From Daedaleopsis sinensis (Eukaryota > Basidiomycota > Agaricomycetes > Polyporales > Polyporaceae): a stretch of 64,000 nucleotides of DNA. The notes under the pieces were generated by a model. The model made no database searches, was not told the origin of the DNA, and was given only the letters and a program-made list of their open reading frames with translations. A program made the position numbers and the translations under genes. The stretch covers positions 124,001-188,000 of the forward strand of contig CM066311.1 of NCBI GenBank assembly GCA_033807695.1. Direction: 5' to 3'. Positions 46,817 through 58,630 of the stretch are shown here, one piece after another (position 1 is the stretch's first letter; each line of letters opens with the position of its first letter).

Positions 46817-47804
46817 ACGGCTGTGTGCTGGGTGATGGATCGTGGGTGGTGCAGCTCGTAGATCGGAGAGGATTGGCGGTCCCGGGGGCGTTATCGTGTG
46901 TGGGTGCTAATTGGCGAGCGCGGCGTTGAGTGTCGGAGTACGTCATCTCATAGACTTCTGACAAACTACCGAAGTTCTCGATAATGGCCGTGGACGTGAT
47001 GATGAACGGTATGTCTTGTATTTTCAGCGCGCGTTCCCAGCGGCTTCCGTCGTAGGTTCGCTGGGATCACACAATCCGCGGCACGCCGTGGCAGTCAGAG
47101 TTTGCATTCGTAAAGGGCAGAACCGACGGACATTCGTGGGTTGTTGATTGGTTCATGCCTATGTCTATTTCACCCCTGCATCACCCCTGCACAAGGACAT
47201 ACTCGGACTACTTTCTGGTGAGTGTTCTATATTTGGGTTCTTGCTGCCAGTCTGATATGTCGCTGACTGACGTTGTGGAGTCTCTGCTGAGCATCCTCAT
47301 TGCACTCCACTGTATAGGAGAACAATCGCATGAAGCAGGCAACCTATCCTACATATGTGTTGCAAGGCTCGAAACCCTGGGGAAACCGAATCTATGCGCC
47401 AAGTCTAGCTTCTTTAGGAGCTAGGGTGGTGGTCGAGGTGAGATGTGATTTTATGTCTAAGAATTATCGTTGTGTGACTGCAAACGTAAAACCAGCTACA
47501 GAAATCCGGCACACAAGTCCAGCCGAGTGTTCTCCGATGGTCAGAGACACACGAACTGCCCTTCTCAATGTCGGCATGGTCACTCGCAGGCGAAGAATCT
47601 TACGGGGCTGTCAAAGATCCTCTATCTTATTCCCCCGAAATAACTTCAGTATGCGCCTTCCTCAAACCATGTTATGTTTGCAGCGGAGGGCTAGTGCGTC
47701 ATATTCTGTAAGCTGCTCTCTCTCTGCCCTATAAGATGCTCGCTGGTGACTACCCTGTTCTGCAGTCTACGGACAGACCCACCTCTCTACTCCACAGGAC
47801 GACC
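46817..47804. other. Spacer of about 1 kb
   Basis: A frame at 47330-47440 (ATYPTYVLQGSKPWGNRIY) ends at a GTGAGA donor-like site and might be an exon of an unknown or broken gene, but no partner exon was found. Otherwise this is the promoter of the WSC gene. Confidence 0.35.
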
Positions 47805-50016
47805 ATGGCTCTCACCGTGTTCTCTAAGCTTTTCTCTCTCGCTGCTCTCGCTGCCGTCGTGGCAGCTGACAACTATTGGATCTTTGGCGGGAGTCGCCCC
47901 ATCGTGACCACCCGCCTTGACCCAGTCGTAAGCCCCGACTCGGTGAGTGCACTATTGACCGACCATCGAGTGTCGCCGTTCGACGTTCAACATTAAACGC
48001 TGACATACTTCGTGTGCTCAAGATCGGGAGTCACGTTCACTCCGTTGTGGGCGCAAGTCGCTTTAAGGAGGTCTACGACCCCGACGACCTCATGCAGAGC
48101 AACTGCACCACTATTCCTGTGCAGCCCGACAAGAGCAATTACTGGGCGGTATGTATCTAATCTTCGATAGCATGTGAATGATCAAACTCACAGCGATCCA
48201 AATTTCAATAGCCCCAATTGTACCACCAGGATCAGAATACCGGCCAGCTCACCCCGATACGTGCGTGTATATTTCGCTCGATGCCGTGGAAATGTTTGCC
48301 TTCCCCGCGATAATTGTGGGACGTACCTGTGCATTCCTGAGGCCAGCGGGCCGCCGTCTGAGCGACTTTTGAAGCTCGATTGAATGGCGGCCCGGACAAC
48401 CTTACCCCAATGTGACGGCGGCTAGGTGCCTCAAACAAAACCTTCACGGATCGCGGTGGTATCGTGAGACACCGGTCGGATGATCGGGCGTTGAAGCGAG
48501 GACAGATCCATTCCGGACCACTGTCGTCTCATCCTGGTATGGCCAGCGGTCACTAGAAGGACTGTCCTCCTTCTCCAGCCCATGACGTTTGCAACGCATC
48601 AGAGAGCATCGCGACCGCGTGCTTTCAACCGACGTCGGGGATAATCTCGACTCGCTATAGCGCCTGCAGCTGAACTAGAAATGCCATGAGCACAGCTAGG
48701 TCGGCATGTCTTCCATTCCGACGCTTTATCTTCGAGGTTCCCATCCACACTGGACATGACTGACGCACATCATGACGCAGCGACTAGCTTCAACATTTAC
48801 TACTTGAAACGCAATGGCCCGAAGAACCAGCCTGTGAAGGCCTTCCCTGCGGGATTGCGTGTAAGTACAGTTCACCCCTGATAATTAAGATCATCTCCTG
48901 ATTTATCACAACCATAGATGGTTGCTGGTGACACTAACAGGAGGTCGTTCAATGCCTCTAGTCACGCCGACCAGGCTATCACTTTTGTCTGTCAAGGTAT
49001 GTCGTCCGCATTGATGAATGGCGCCATGTACTCATGTACCTTTTAGACTTCACCGGAGCCCACAACAACGACCCTGACTGGGCCGAACGTCCGAGCTTTT
49101 TCGACCACAACTGCCCGGACGGCATGCGCGCTCAGGTCTTTTTCCCATCCTGCTGGGACGGCGTCAACCTCGACGCTCCGGATCACAAGTCGCACATGGC
49201 GTACCCGATACAGAACTTCAACGGCGGAGACTGTCCCGACTCGCACCCGGTTCAACTCATCTCGCTTTTCTACGAGATGATCGTCACCGTCGACAAGTTT
49301 GACTTCTGGGGATCCGGCACGTGGGTCCTCGCCAACGGGGACACCACCGGCTTCGGACACCACGGCGACTTCCAGAACGGATGGGACGTCGATCTCCTCC
49401 AGGATGCGATCGACAATTGCGACGCGAACGGGAACGTCATGAACTGCCCGCCCCTCGCCGCCACCTTCAATCAGGCGTCCTCCGACGCCTGTGTTCTCGA
49501 GACGCAAATCGTGGACGAAGCTACCGGCTTCTCCGGCCCCATCACAACACTCCCCGGCTGCAATCCGCTTTGGAACGGGACCGGCCTGCGGCCCTCATGT
49601 GGGACGGAGCCCACCCCGAGCCTCGTTCCCGCACAGACGCCGCTCCCTCTAGGCTGGGAGGAGATCGGGTGCATCGCCGAGGGCACCAACGGTCGCGCCC
49701 TGACGGGTGCCTCGACGACGAGCCCGACCATGACGCGCGCATCGTGCGCGAGCTTCTGTGCGTCCAAGGGCTTCCCACTGGCCGGCGTCGAGTTCTCGGA
49801 CGAGTGTTACTGCGATAGTCTGATGCGCAACGGCGCATCTAACACCACCGTCACTTGGAATGAGTGCTCCAACCGGTGCGCTGGTAACAGTGAGTCATGT
49901 CGTACTATTTGTACTATGTTTTGACCGTGATGGCGCTGACGTTAACGAATCTAGGTAACGAGATTTGCGGGGGACCGATGAGGTTGACTCTGCTCACCAC
50001 AACCGCTTTCTCGTAG
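47805..50016 (+). CDS. Secreted DUF1996 protein with one WSC domain
   Basis: Seven exons: 47805-47942, 48023-48148, 48212-48260, 48781-48860, 48918-48996, 49047-49889, 49955-50016; 458 residues. A signal peptide (MALTVFSKLFSLAALAAVVA) is followed by DUF1996 (IGSHVHSVVGASRF, HKSHMAYPIQNF, GHHGDFQNGWD) and one WSC domain (GWEEIGCIAEGTNGRALTG to NEICGG). It is a clear paralogue of 30439-33239: exons 2 and 3 have identical lengths (126 and 49 nt). It stops 13 codons after NEICGG, where the longer gene enters the Ser/Thr linker and second WSC domain. The intron at 48861-48917 is absent from the paralogue, whose 159-nt exon equals this gene's 80 + 79 nt. The third intron is 520 nt. Expected to be extracellular. 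Confidence 0.9.
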
Positions 50017-50801
50017 ATGGGGCTCTCTGGACACACCATATCGAGTTGGCTCTACGCTTTTGGATGAGAATAGTGCGGCTCTTTGACGAAGTTTATGGTC
50101 GAGATTTCATGTGTACTATCCGAATGTTAGGGTCCGATTCCGTGGAGCGTTCCATGTATGTTAACATGTATGTTAGGCGTATCCAATAGCGTATTCAGAT
50201 ATCTCGAGAATTGACGTAGCATTCAGATGGTGGACAAGACGAGGACATGTACGCGCAGTCGCAAGGCTATCTGTAGTATGTACATTGAGTTGACGGATCT
50301 ATGTAGAGGTCAGACTAGGTCAGATCCAGTTGGTAACCTCCCGCGAAGCGCCGGACCGCCACGCTTCGGTAATGATCGCCCCGGCTGCCAGCCTAGGTAC
50401 TTACTAACTTTTTCATCCGACCCTGTCTTCAGACCTTTCTGTGCGAAACACCACCTCTGCCCTCCTCACGACGTCTGAGCAAGCAATGCAGACTCCCCAT
50501 CCGTATACATCGTTTGACACCAAGTTGTACTGGATAAATTTGCTGTCCAACCCAGACCCAGTTCAAGGGGTCGAGGAACTCGAGTCTGCGAGTTCTGAAC
50601 TGCTTAAAGTAGTGCACATGCTGCGAAGGAAAGACACCCGCGTGTACGTGTCTTTTCACGGCACAATCCGTGTTATGTAACCCTTTGATGGATCTCTCTA
50701 CCCTTAGGAACATCGATGAGATGGTATGTTTTTCTTCTTTCTGATTGCTCCGACCTTGCGCTGTGTCGCCTCAGAATTAGTAAAGAGTATATTGCACACA
50801 G
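50017..50801. other. Spacer with possible 5' exons of the F-box gene
   Basis: ATG frames at 50486-50640 and a short segment 50708-50723 flanked by AG and GT could be upstream exons of the F-box gene, but no combination I tried keeps phase cleanly. An ATG at 50721-50723 spliced to 50802 would keep phase 0. Confidence 0.4.
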
Positions 50802-52505
50802 CTCGAATCTTCAAACTCTCTGCTCCAACGAGCGTCCGCTGTGATATGCAAGCTCTCGAACGGATCTCGTCCCATCAACCGTCTACCATTGGAGATCCTC
50901 CAGTATATCTTCTCGTTGGTTCTGACGAAGGTTCCTTGGGCCGACAGGGAACTTAAAACACACTGGCCCTTTGGAATTCCAATCCGGCTCTCTCGCCGTC
51001 TTGGGGCCCTCATCCAAGTCTGTAAGCACTGGTACCAGCTCATCACCGAAACACCGACTCTGTGGATGACTTATCGAGACACGACTCTTGGACTCTCCAA
51101 ACCTCCGACTTCGTTCAGGATCCGATTTCCTACAGCACCTATATCCTTCTACGGGGATGGGCTCTTTTCGCAATCCGCGGAGAGGCTCATGTGCAAACAT
51201 GGCCAAAGAATTCGTCAGTTCCATTCCCGGACCATATCGTCGCCGAGACAAGCGGAGAGTTTTCTGTCATTCCTTGCAACGCACGAGTTCAGGTCTTTGG
51301 AGCATCTCTCCATGGGATTGCCACAGTATATGGGCGAGAATTTCCGAATGCGTCCTGTGTTGACGATCGGGACCGCCTCCCACCTCCGTTCGTTACTCGT
51401 GCAAAGTCCATCAATCTTGCCTGCCCAGAATTTTCGATCTTTGACGCGCCTCGTTTTATCCTCCTACCACGGCCACCAGGGCGTTGGCTCAGAATTGGAC
51501 GGATGGGATGCGTCGGGTCTCCTCGGTCTCCTCGCTGCAACGCCCAGGCTTCAGGTTCTACACTTGTGCTGGGTGAGAACGCGTGCGGACATCCAGTCAG
51601 GACAAAAGCCGGTGGTTCTCAAGCACTTGCGATACCTTTCCTACGATGCTCCGACTATACATGCGCCTTCATTCACAGCTCTGCTCTCCAATATTTGCAT
51701 CCCCAATCACTGCCGCGTCTATGTCGACCACATCCCCTTTTCAGCAACACCATCCGGTGAGATCTCCTCGTTGATCCAGTCTCTCCCTGGAAATATCTCT
51801 TGGACGCGGATGGGTATCCACTTCGGGTGTGGCCCGGTGTTCCTTCAGGAAGCCAAACTGGAGCTACCCACCATCGCTTCCAACCTCAACGGGTGCACTG
51901 CTTGTGGCGGCGCGTGTGTAGTGTTCAAGCAAGTCGAGGACGACGTCGATCGCTTCTGGGAATTTATCAGCGCACCGGCCTTCTTGCAAAAATTCGAGGA
52001 GGTCCGTATCAACATCGAGAGTAGCGAAGAGCAGAGCGCTCAACGCGGGATCGCGCGGATCTTGTCGTCTATCATCAACGTCCGTAGACTCGCGCTCTCT
52101 TTCAAGCTCGATTGGCCCGTTGACGATGAAAACTATTCCCCCGCCTTTCGTGCCGCCCTGGCGCCGCTCGGTCCATCCGACCCAGCCGCAGAACCCGCCT
52201 GTCCAGACCTGGAAGACCTCGATATCTACGTGGACACACGGTCCGACTACCAGCCGATGATGCAGGTCATCGCGGAGATGCTGGCGGCGCGCGCGACGCG
52301 CAACAAACCCGTCCGGCGGTTCGTGCTGTATGCTGCACATCCTGTGCATAGCATCGATCTCGGCGAGCACGTCACCGAGTATGCCTTGAGGATGTTCCGC
52401 TCCTCGGCGTCTTGGGACGAATGGCCTCACGTTCCGGACCGCACTCATGTGGACGGCGGTCACGATGGGCACGAGCCTGTCGGAATGGACTGGACGACTT
52501 GGTAA
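50802..52505 (+). CDS. F-box protein with leucine-rich C-terminal region
   Basis: The main exon follows a CAG acceptor at 50799-50801 and ends at TAA 52505, giving at least 567 residues; the true start lies upstream and is unresolved (see the preceding spacer). A short helix (SLLQRASAVICKLSNG) leads into the F-box, INRLPLEILQYIFSLV, through VCKHWYQLITETPTLW. The rest has leucine-rich segments (WDASGLLGLLAATPRLQVLH) and an acidic end. It has the same architecture as the gene at 17186 but is strongly diverged. It is a presumed substrate receptor of an SCF ubiquitin ligase. Confidence 0.82.
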   Translation, partial: LESSNSLLQRASAVICKLSNGSRPINRLPLEILQYIFSLVLTKVPWADRELKTHWPFGIPIRLSRRLGALIQVCKHWYQLITETPTLWMTYRDTTLGLSKPPTSFRIRFPTAPISFYGDGLFSQSAERLMCKHGQRIRQFHSRTISSPRQAESFLSFLATHEFRSLEHLSMGLPQYMGENFRMRPVLTIGTASHLRSLLVQSPSILPAQNFRSLTRLVLSSYHGHQGVGSELDGWDASGLLGLLAATPRLQVLHLCWVRTRADIQSGQKPVVLKHLRYLSYDAPTIHAPSFTALLSNICIPNHCRVYVDHIPFSATPSGEISSLIQSLPGNISWTRMGIHFGCGPVFLQEAKLELPTIASNLNGCTACGGACVVFKQVEDDVDRFWEFISAPAFLQKFEEVRINIESSEEQSAQRGIARILSSIINVRRLALSFKLDWPVDDENYSPAFRAALAPLGPSDPAAEPACPDLEDLDIYVDTRSDYQPMMQVIAEMLAARATRNKPVRRFVLYAAHPVHSIDLGEHVTEYALRMFRSSASWDEWPHVPDRTHVDGGHDGHEPVGMDWTTW

Positions 52506-52915
52506 TGTCAGAACGGGAAGCGTGATTTCGTAGTGATTGATCCGGTAATTAACACCTTTTCGTGTAGGGACGACTAATGAACAAGGTGAAAAGTTGTTCT
52601 CTCGGAAACGGAATCTTGCAAGAGAGTAGACGTGAGAGGTAGCAAATTGCAATGAGTACGTAGATACAGATACTAGAGGATCAAAACTACCGCATTCATT
52701 CAGTGTACGTAACCACTCTTGTACCTAATTCTCCTAGTATGTGCCTGAAATGAGTTCGTACAGTTCGCAATCGATCCGATCTCCTCGAAGCCATCGTATC
52801 TCTGAGGAGCATCTCATCGGTCAACGTCCCCCCACAATCAGACTTCACTGGCAGGCTGTAGGACTTAGTCCTAGTCCAATGCTCCTACAAACTTTCAGAC
52901 ATCGCCGCGCCCTCT
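52506..52915. other. Convergent 3' region
   Basis: Between the F-box gene (plus) and the AT-hook gene (minus). No gene seen. Confidence 0.5.
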
Positions 52916-55122
52916 TCAAGAGTTGTAGTCGCGCTTGACCCTCTACAGAGTATCGGTGAGTGCGGCTGCGTACTATAGGATATAAAATCATACCTTGCGC
53001 GGACGCTCCTCTTCTGACTTATCCTGAGCCGTACTTTCATGCAAACGCCCCTTGCCCTTGCTAGATGCTGGTTGGACTTGGACCGCATCATTTCGCGAGA
53101 CGTCTTTCCGGGGTCGTCCTGAATCATCGAAAGATGATGGGACAGGGTTCTTGCGCGGCCTTCCTCTCTTCTTCGGTGGTCTTTCGGAAAGCTCCCCAAT
53201 ATCTTTCTCGTCGTCCTCAGACTTGCGCTTGGACGGCCTGCCCCTCAGTCTTTTTGGTCCATCTGCGGATGACGGACCAGCGGGCTCCATTGCTCTTGCC
53301 GCGTCTAGGGTCTTTTCGTTCTTGCTACCAGGCGGTCTTGCAAGCTTCCTCTTAACCGGAGGGTCAGATGTCAATGGCGAGCATACCCGTGATCGCGCAC
53401 GATGAATTGATCGAGGGCGGACGCGGATAACAGAAGGAGAGCGGTTTCTCGACCCAGTCGCTGTCTGGCCGACAGGAGAGCGGGTGAGAGAATGATGCGC
53501 TGTTCCGCCGTAGATGTCGTGCGAGAGCGTCGCAACTTTACGCCGCGGACATATACGCGATTAACCAAAATTGAGTAGTGTTGTAAATATGAACACGTAC
53601 CGCCATCGTGTGTGACGGTGATTTGGGGCTTGCAGAGCGACAAGAGGGCAGAAACGTTAGTTTTATCGAGAGAGGTGAGTTCTTCCTGCATCACCGAAGT
53701 TAATTGTTAGCCAAGTGGGAACTTGCGAGTCGCTGAAGAGCAACTGACAAGATCAATGAGCTTGAGGTCGGCGTCTGAGGCAATCGCGCACACCGCATCT
53801 GTGTTCTGTGAAGAGATATGAGAACAACGGTAAAGCGGTAGTTAGACCTCATAGTAGACATACGTCGAGGATATAGTCCAAGATAGTCTCGACAGGGTCA
53901 GTGAAGTCCTATCAGTTCAATGTCCGCGGTCAGTTAGTAGTGCGAGCAAACAAAGGCAGGGGTGGAAAGGTGCATCTGTGACATACCTCTTTCCGAGTGT
54001 GCTCTAGTTCGGATACGGATCCCATGGGCGATGAAGAGACATCCAGCGGACTACTATCTCCCCTGGTCACTTCCATATGCATCCCTGATTGTTCTTGGGC
54101 GGATGGGGACTCGGAGCGACGTTCCCGAGTAAGCAATACTGGCACTTCCGAGGCTGCCCGTATTACTTTGGGTCCTATGACGCGTCGACGCTTGAGCTTG
54201 TAGTAGTGCATAAATACGCATTGATCAAATTTCAGGCCCGTAGCCGAGGCCCTGATCTGACCGTCTACCAAGTCATGTGCGTTTGCGGAAACCTCGTGCG
54301 TCTGGCGTGCCGATCCAGGCTCCGGAGATGTTGTAGAGGGTCGCTTAGGCCCGCATCTCTGTTCGATCGACATCGACATCTCACGTACTCCGCCTATCGA
54401 GAATGCGGCGCTTGCTGAGGGTACAAACTCGCCCGAAAATGCGATTTCGCCCTCGTGCGCGCTGTGCGTGAGGGCCACGAGAGCCCATTCTGCCGTCTTG
54501 ACCGAGCCTGAGATGAAGATGATGCGATGCTGTGGAAGATCGAGGCGGAAGACGTCCTGTGCAAAACGGAACCACGAATCATGGTTGCGTATGATGTACT
54601 GCTTCAGGTCCTTGGAAGGGTGGAGGTCGTCACGGGTTGCATCGTGCTTGAGGATGAGCATTGCACCCTGCTCGTCGGTGCATTTGAAGCGCATTCTCCC
54701 GGAAAGATTAGGTCCTGTGCCTGCCAACCCAATGTTCCTGACGAAAGAGAAACACACAAGAGTATTTAGATGTAGTAGAATAGCACGCAAGAGAAGATAA
54801 ACACCTACGCGGACCCTTCCATGCTGATTGCAAGAACGCTTTTGCTACATATTGCGCCAGCTGCTAAGGCGTTCGGGCGATGGTGAAGTAGTGCCTCGGA
54901 AGGTTCAAACAGTTCGAAAGGGTCTGGTACTCCCCATCGTTCGTGAATGGGATGGTGAGGAGGAAGAGTCGCATTGAAGAGACGGTAGAAACCACCATCT
55001 AGGATATAGCCTACGTCGCCGATGAGTACCTCCCCAGACTCTGTTGGCTCTGGCTCCCACAGCGGGTATCCATGGCCTCGCGTGAACATGAGTCTTGAAT
55101 ATACATCGCAAGCTAGACCCAT
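52916..55122 (-). CDS. Protein of unknown function with multi-AT-hook tail
   Basis: Seven exons: 55122-54809, 54737-53987, 53908-53864, 53805-53749, 53685-53601, 53535-52994, 52942-52916; 606 residues. The first 410 residues look like a protein type I associate with Agaricomycetes and whose function I do not know (GDVGYILDGGFYRLFNA, LLHHRPNA, KCTDEQGAMLILKH, FISGSVKTAEWALVAL, MHYYKLKRRRVIGPKVIRAA). The 6th exon, read in the only frame that keeps phase, continues for about 180 residues as a basic, Ser/Arg-rich tail with AT-hook cores KRLRGRPSKRK, KKRGRPRKNP and a weaker SGRPRKD, ending in a nuclear-localisation-like RPRKRVKRD. AT-hooks bind the minor groove of A/T-rich DNA, so a nuclear, DNA-bound protein is inferred. 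The start is the first ATG; an upstream in-frame GTG at 55203 was not used. Confidence 0.8.
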
Positions 55123-56322
55123 TGCAGTAGAGAGAAGAGGACGAGTGGAGGCGGAGTCGCGACTTGATAGAGGAAGCAGGATGGGTATAAATCGTGACGG
55201 CACGATTATAAGCGTTTGGCCCTAGTACACGGTCTCTGCGCACCGCCTCTCGAAGGTGTACTTGTACTCTCAGGACTGTCAGAAGGTGGCATAAAACCAG
55301 GGTCTGCGCTCACCTATCTTTAGGCACTAATATCGACGAAGCGAACCTTGATGTAGACGTATCAGAAAAGGGTGCTTACGATTAAATAGAAGACGGGTGA
55401 GAATTCATTGTACTAGCAACGATGGTGCTCACTTCCCAGAATTGGCGGACTTGAGGAGAGTGGAGCGCGAGGATGTCTATATATATGGTCCTGAAACACA
55501 GTCGTAAGCAGGGTGAACATTTTCCCGAGAATAGCACGTACTCTTCGTAGGCTGTGGAGGAGCCCGGTGGAAGAGTCATAACGGTCTAGAAGCACGATAG
55601 GATTGGGGTAAGGCTTGGTCTGCGCTAGTGGTCTGGCGCTGTGAAGCAATATGTGTACTTCAGATGCCAACTTCAACCTAACCTGGCATCTCCTCCTCCG
55701 AGTCAAAATCCTGACAGAGGTACTCACTACTAGGAGACTCGGTTCGGACGCTGTCCAACTTGGAGGCGACGTGGTTAGCGTCGCCAGTAAGCAAGTGTCC
55801 TAGATGATAACAAGTTGGGGCCGGGCCTACTGGCCCGGGTACTACCTGAACGAGCAGTCAATACACTGGTGCAATGCTGGCAGGGATCGTACGTACCGTC
55901 ATTTCCCCATAGCCTCGTTAGAACCCTGCCGGCATGTGCACTGTACTTACATCCACGGGCTGGGATTTGGCTGGGATCATGATGGTCATGGACTCGGATG
56001 TCCCCGGCCTCAGCGTGCGACGTGCAATGACACACCGTGACTCCGCGTGACGCGTGACGCGTCACTCGCCGCTAGAATCAGGCTCCAACCAGGCTCCAAC
56101 ACACCATCGCGTCGCGAGTATATGTAAAGGTCATTGTTCGGATGCTGTCGCAAACCTGATTCAAAGAAGTTACTGATTATTGCACGATTGAAGCCACATT
56201 ACAGGACACCAGAAAGTCCAAGAAGTACCGGGCGCGAGAAACGAATATGCTACATGTTGATCAGAACTGCAGGCAGACAACAAACTTTCACTTGATTTCG
56301 ATACACCGGCCGGCCGATGTCT
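55123..56322. other. Intergenic, about 1.2 kb
   Basis: Two short minus-strand frames (55382-55727) could be exons of an unknown gene but have no start or family. Also present are a 12-bp palindrome GTGACGCGTCAC (56055-56066) and a tandem CAGGCTCCAAC pair (56079-56100). Confidence 0.4.
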
Positions 56323-57664
56323 TCACCACTCGAGCACCTCCGGGAAGTACTTCGCGATCAGACGCTGATAGTACGGCTTCACCTGCTCGACGACGACCGG
56401 CTCATCGCTCTTGCTGTATAGGTCGTACGGGTTGAATGCCCGAACCGCCTCGAGAGCCCGCTGGTCCTCGGCGTTCGTCAGGTGCGCGTACGCGCCCTCG
56501 CGGTGCCACGGATAGAAACTGTGGTACCGGATCATGTACAGCGCGTCCATCGGCAGCGAAGACTGCTTCTTCAGGACGTGGTACAGGTACTACATGGTCC
56601 GGCGACATCGAGGATGAGTCTGTAGGTCAGCGTTCAAGGCAGGATAATATGCGCACCTCGTCGTGGCCCCACGAGAGCATAACGTTCTCGAGACCACAGT
56701 GGGGGGAGTACACGCCGTACTCCGTCGAGTACACGCGGTCCTTCGAGTCTGGGTTCCCGGCGAACGTGTCTGGATAGATGATCTTGTCCGAGAACTTGCA
56801 TCCAACGACGAAGGTGTCCTATTAGAAGCGTGAGCCTACAAGCACTATCGTAGCGCCGCACTGAGGGCACTCACCCCGACAACGTCCCATTGGCCCCTGT
56901 GATTGTAAGTTAGCACCGCCGTTCTGCACGCGAGGGAGAAAGGAAGACGCTGCGCACTGTGAGCCGAAGAAGTAGAGGAGCTTTCCGAGGTCGTGCACGA
57001 GGCCGGCGACCTGCATCCACTCGGGCTTCCCGTCGCGGCGGATAGCCTCCGCAGTCTGCAGAAGGTGCTCGATCTGAGAGAGGTTCGTCTGCGGAGCCCG
57101 ATCAGTATCTCGCAGTAAAAATGAACGGCTTCGCGAGAGCACGCACGTCTGGGTCGGAGTCGTCCACGAGTGTGTCGAGCTTCTCCATCGCCTCCCAGAT
57201 ACCTACATGGTGGGCAGCCGCGGAAGTTGTTCAGCAAAGAAGCGCGAAGGGTGGAGTGGAACACGCGCGGTAGCGTTCACGCACCCATTCTGGCGTGCAC
57301 GGTCTTTTTGAATTCTGCGCGGACACGCACGTTGAATTCGAACGTCTGCTTCTCTGAAGCATCGAGGTGAGAAGTCGAGACTGCGATCGAGGACCTGTGT
57401 ATGAGCGCTTACCGTGTTGCTCTCGGTAAAAGTTCTTGACACGGTCACACGCCTCCTCGTACTGGCGGAACTTGGTCTTGTCCTTGGACGCGTCGAACTG
57501 GGATGCCTCTGCCCATTTGTTGACTTGGCCCTTGAGCTTGTTCACTGCGGGATGTGTCAGTCGGGATGTTATGAAGCGTAGCATGGAGACGGTGTGGCAT
57601 GCTGACCTTCGTCGACCGCGTCGGAGATCTCGTCGAGAGCGCGTCCGTCGTTGACAAGATGCAT
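56323..57664 (-). CDS. MIOX: myo-Inositol oxygenase
   Basis: Eight exons: 57664-57607, 57544-57413, 57353-57285, 57202-57147, 57088-56958, 56896-56875, 56818-56657, 56589-56323; 298 residues (human MIOX 285). It is a di-iron enzyme that cleaves myo-inositol to D-glucuronate with O2. All six metal ligands known from the family are visible: His in IEHLLQTAE, His-Asp in GLVHDLGK, His in LSWGHDE, His in RYHSFYPWH and Asp in FNPYDLYS. The frame stays open upstream of the chosen ATG (through about 57754) and reads family-like (LLDPI before [12 protein letters not shown]), and the nearest TATA-like motif is near 57870, so an upstream first exon or start may be missing. It is divergent from the phosphoesterase gene at 58631. 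Confidence 0.92.
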
Positions 57665-58630
57665 GATGGGGTCCAAAAGCTGTTGCGTACGGTGTGTGGA
57701 GAGTGGGTTAAAGAGGAGAGTCAAGACGGGACTAAAATTGGGAAGAGGTGGCAACGGTGGGGGATGGCTGTGTCGGGTGAGTGGATAAGATTGCGAGTGT
57801 CGGAGAGTTATGTTAGATCACAGCGCGGTGGGCGGGGGGGTGTTGCCTGTCCATGCTCTGTCGTCGCAAGCTTATATACCTATTCCCCGGGGCCGTTAGC
57901 GGAGGAGCTAGAGCCGCTGCAAGGTCATAGGGCATCGTAGACTATCGTTGTTGGCTTTCGACTGCGTTTTCCACCAAGCGCGCCGAATGGCCAACCAATC
58001 GCTTCCATGGACTCTGGCGCGACCTGTTGTTGCAACAACAGGCGGGTCCGACCTAGACGCATGGGCGCATCGTGTGTGAGAAATCTTGAGTGGCGCGAGC
58101 GTGGTATTGGGTCAACCACGCAGCGGTCGGGACCAAATTCGAGGCAGCTGATCGTTCTGGAAGTTCAACCTGATCGAGGGGCCACGGAACGCCCAACTTC
58201 GGAGACGGAAGACGCGATGAGAAGGCCGCAAGAATGAGATCTGCCCAGTCGTAGATATGAGCGGAGGCGGAAGAGGAGAGATCTCGGACTGCGCGCATCA
58301 TTGTACATAACAGCCCTAGCCCTCTTGCTACGTCTAGGGGTCGAAATTTACTGCCAAGCTGGGAAAGCCGGAGAGTGTAGGCCAGTCGTTGCCCCAGAGA
58401 GTTACAGGCTCGGAAATCGATTGCGCGAGAAGTCGACGTAACATACCAGATTGGCCAGGAAGAGAAGATCTTCAGGGGGAGGCGGAGGAGGGTGAGGTGA
58501 GTCAGCGTGTGAGCGTTAGCCAAAGTGGTGTCACGCTATACGAATGTCACGCCAAAGTTACTTGAAGCCGCCGCCGCACAGTGGTTGTCTTCTGCCTCCA
58601 CCTCCATCGTAGGTATTAGTTTGCTGCATC
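57665..58630. other. Bidirectional promoter with a 20-bp palindrome
   Basis: Shared upstream region of MIOX and the phosphoesterase. A minus-strand TATATAAG lies near 57870 and a perfect palindrome at 58023-58042. No gene seen. Confidence 0.5.
58023..58042. promoter_or_regulatory. Perfect 20-bp palindrome
   Basis: CCTGTTGTTGCAACAACAGG is its own reverse complement. It lies in the shared promoter, about 360 nt from the MIOX ATG and 590 nt from the phosphoesterase ATG. The TTGCAA centre is of the kind bound by bZIP/C-EBP-like dimers; this is an inference. Confidence 0.55.

Noticed and set aside
52988..53374. The AT-hook segment as a separate small gene
   Set aside because: It has no ATG (the frame would begin at TTG) and is in phase with the upstream exons, so it is better read as their C-terminal exon.
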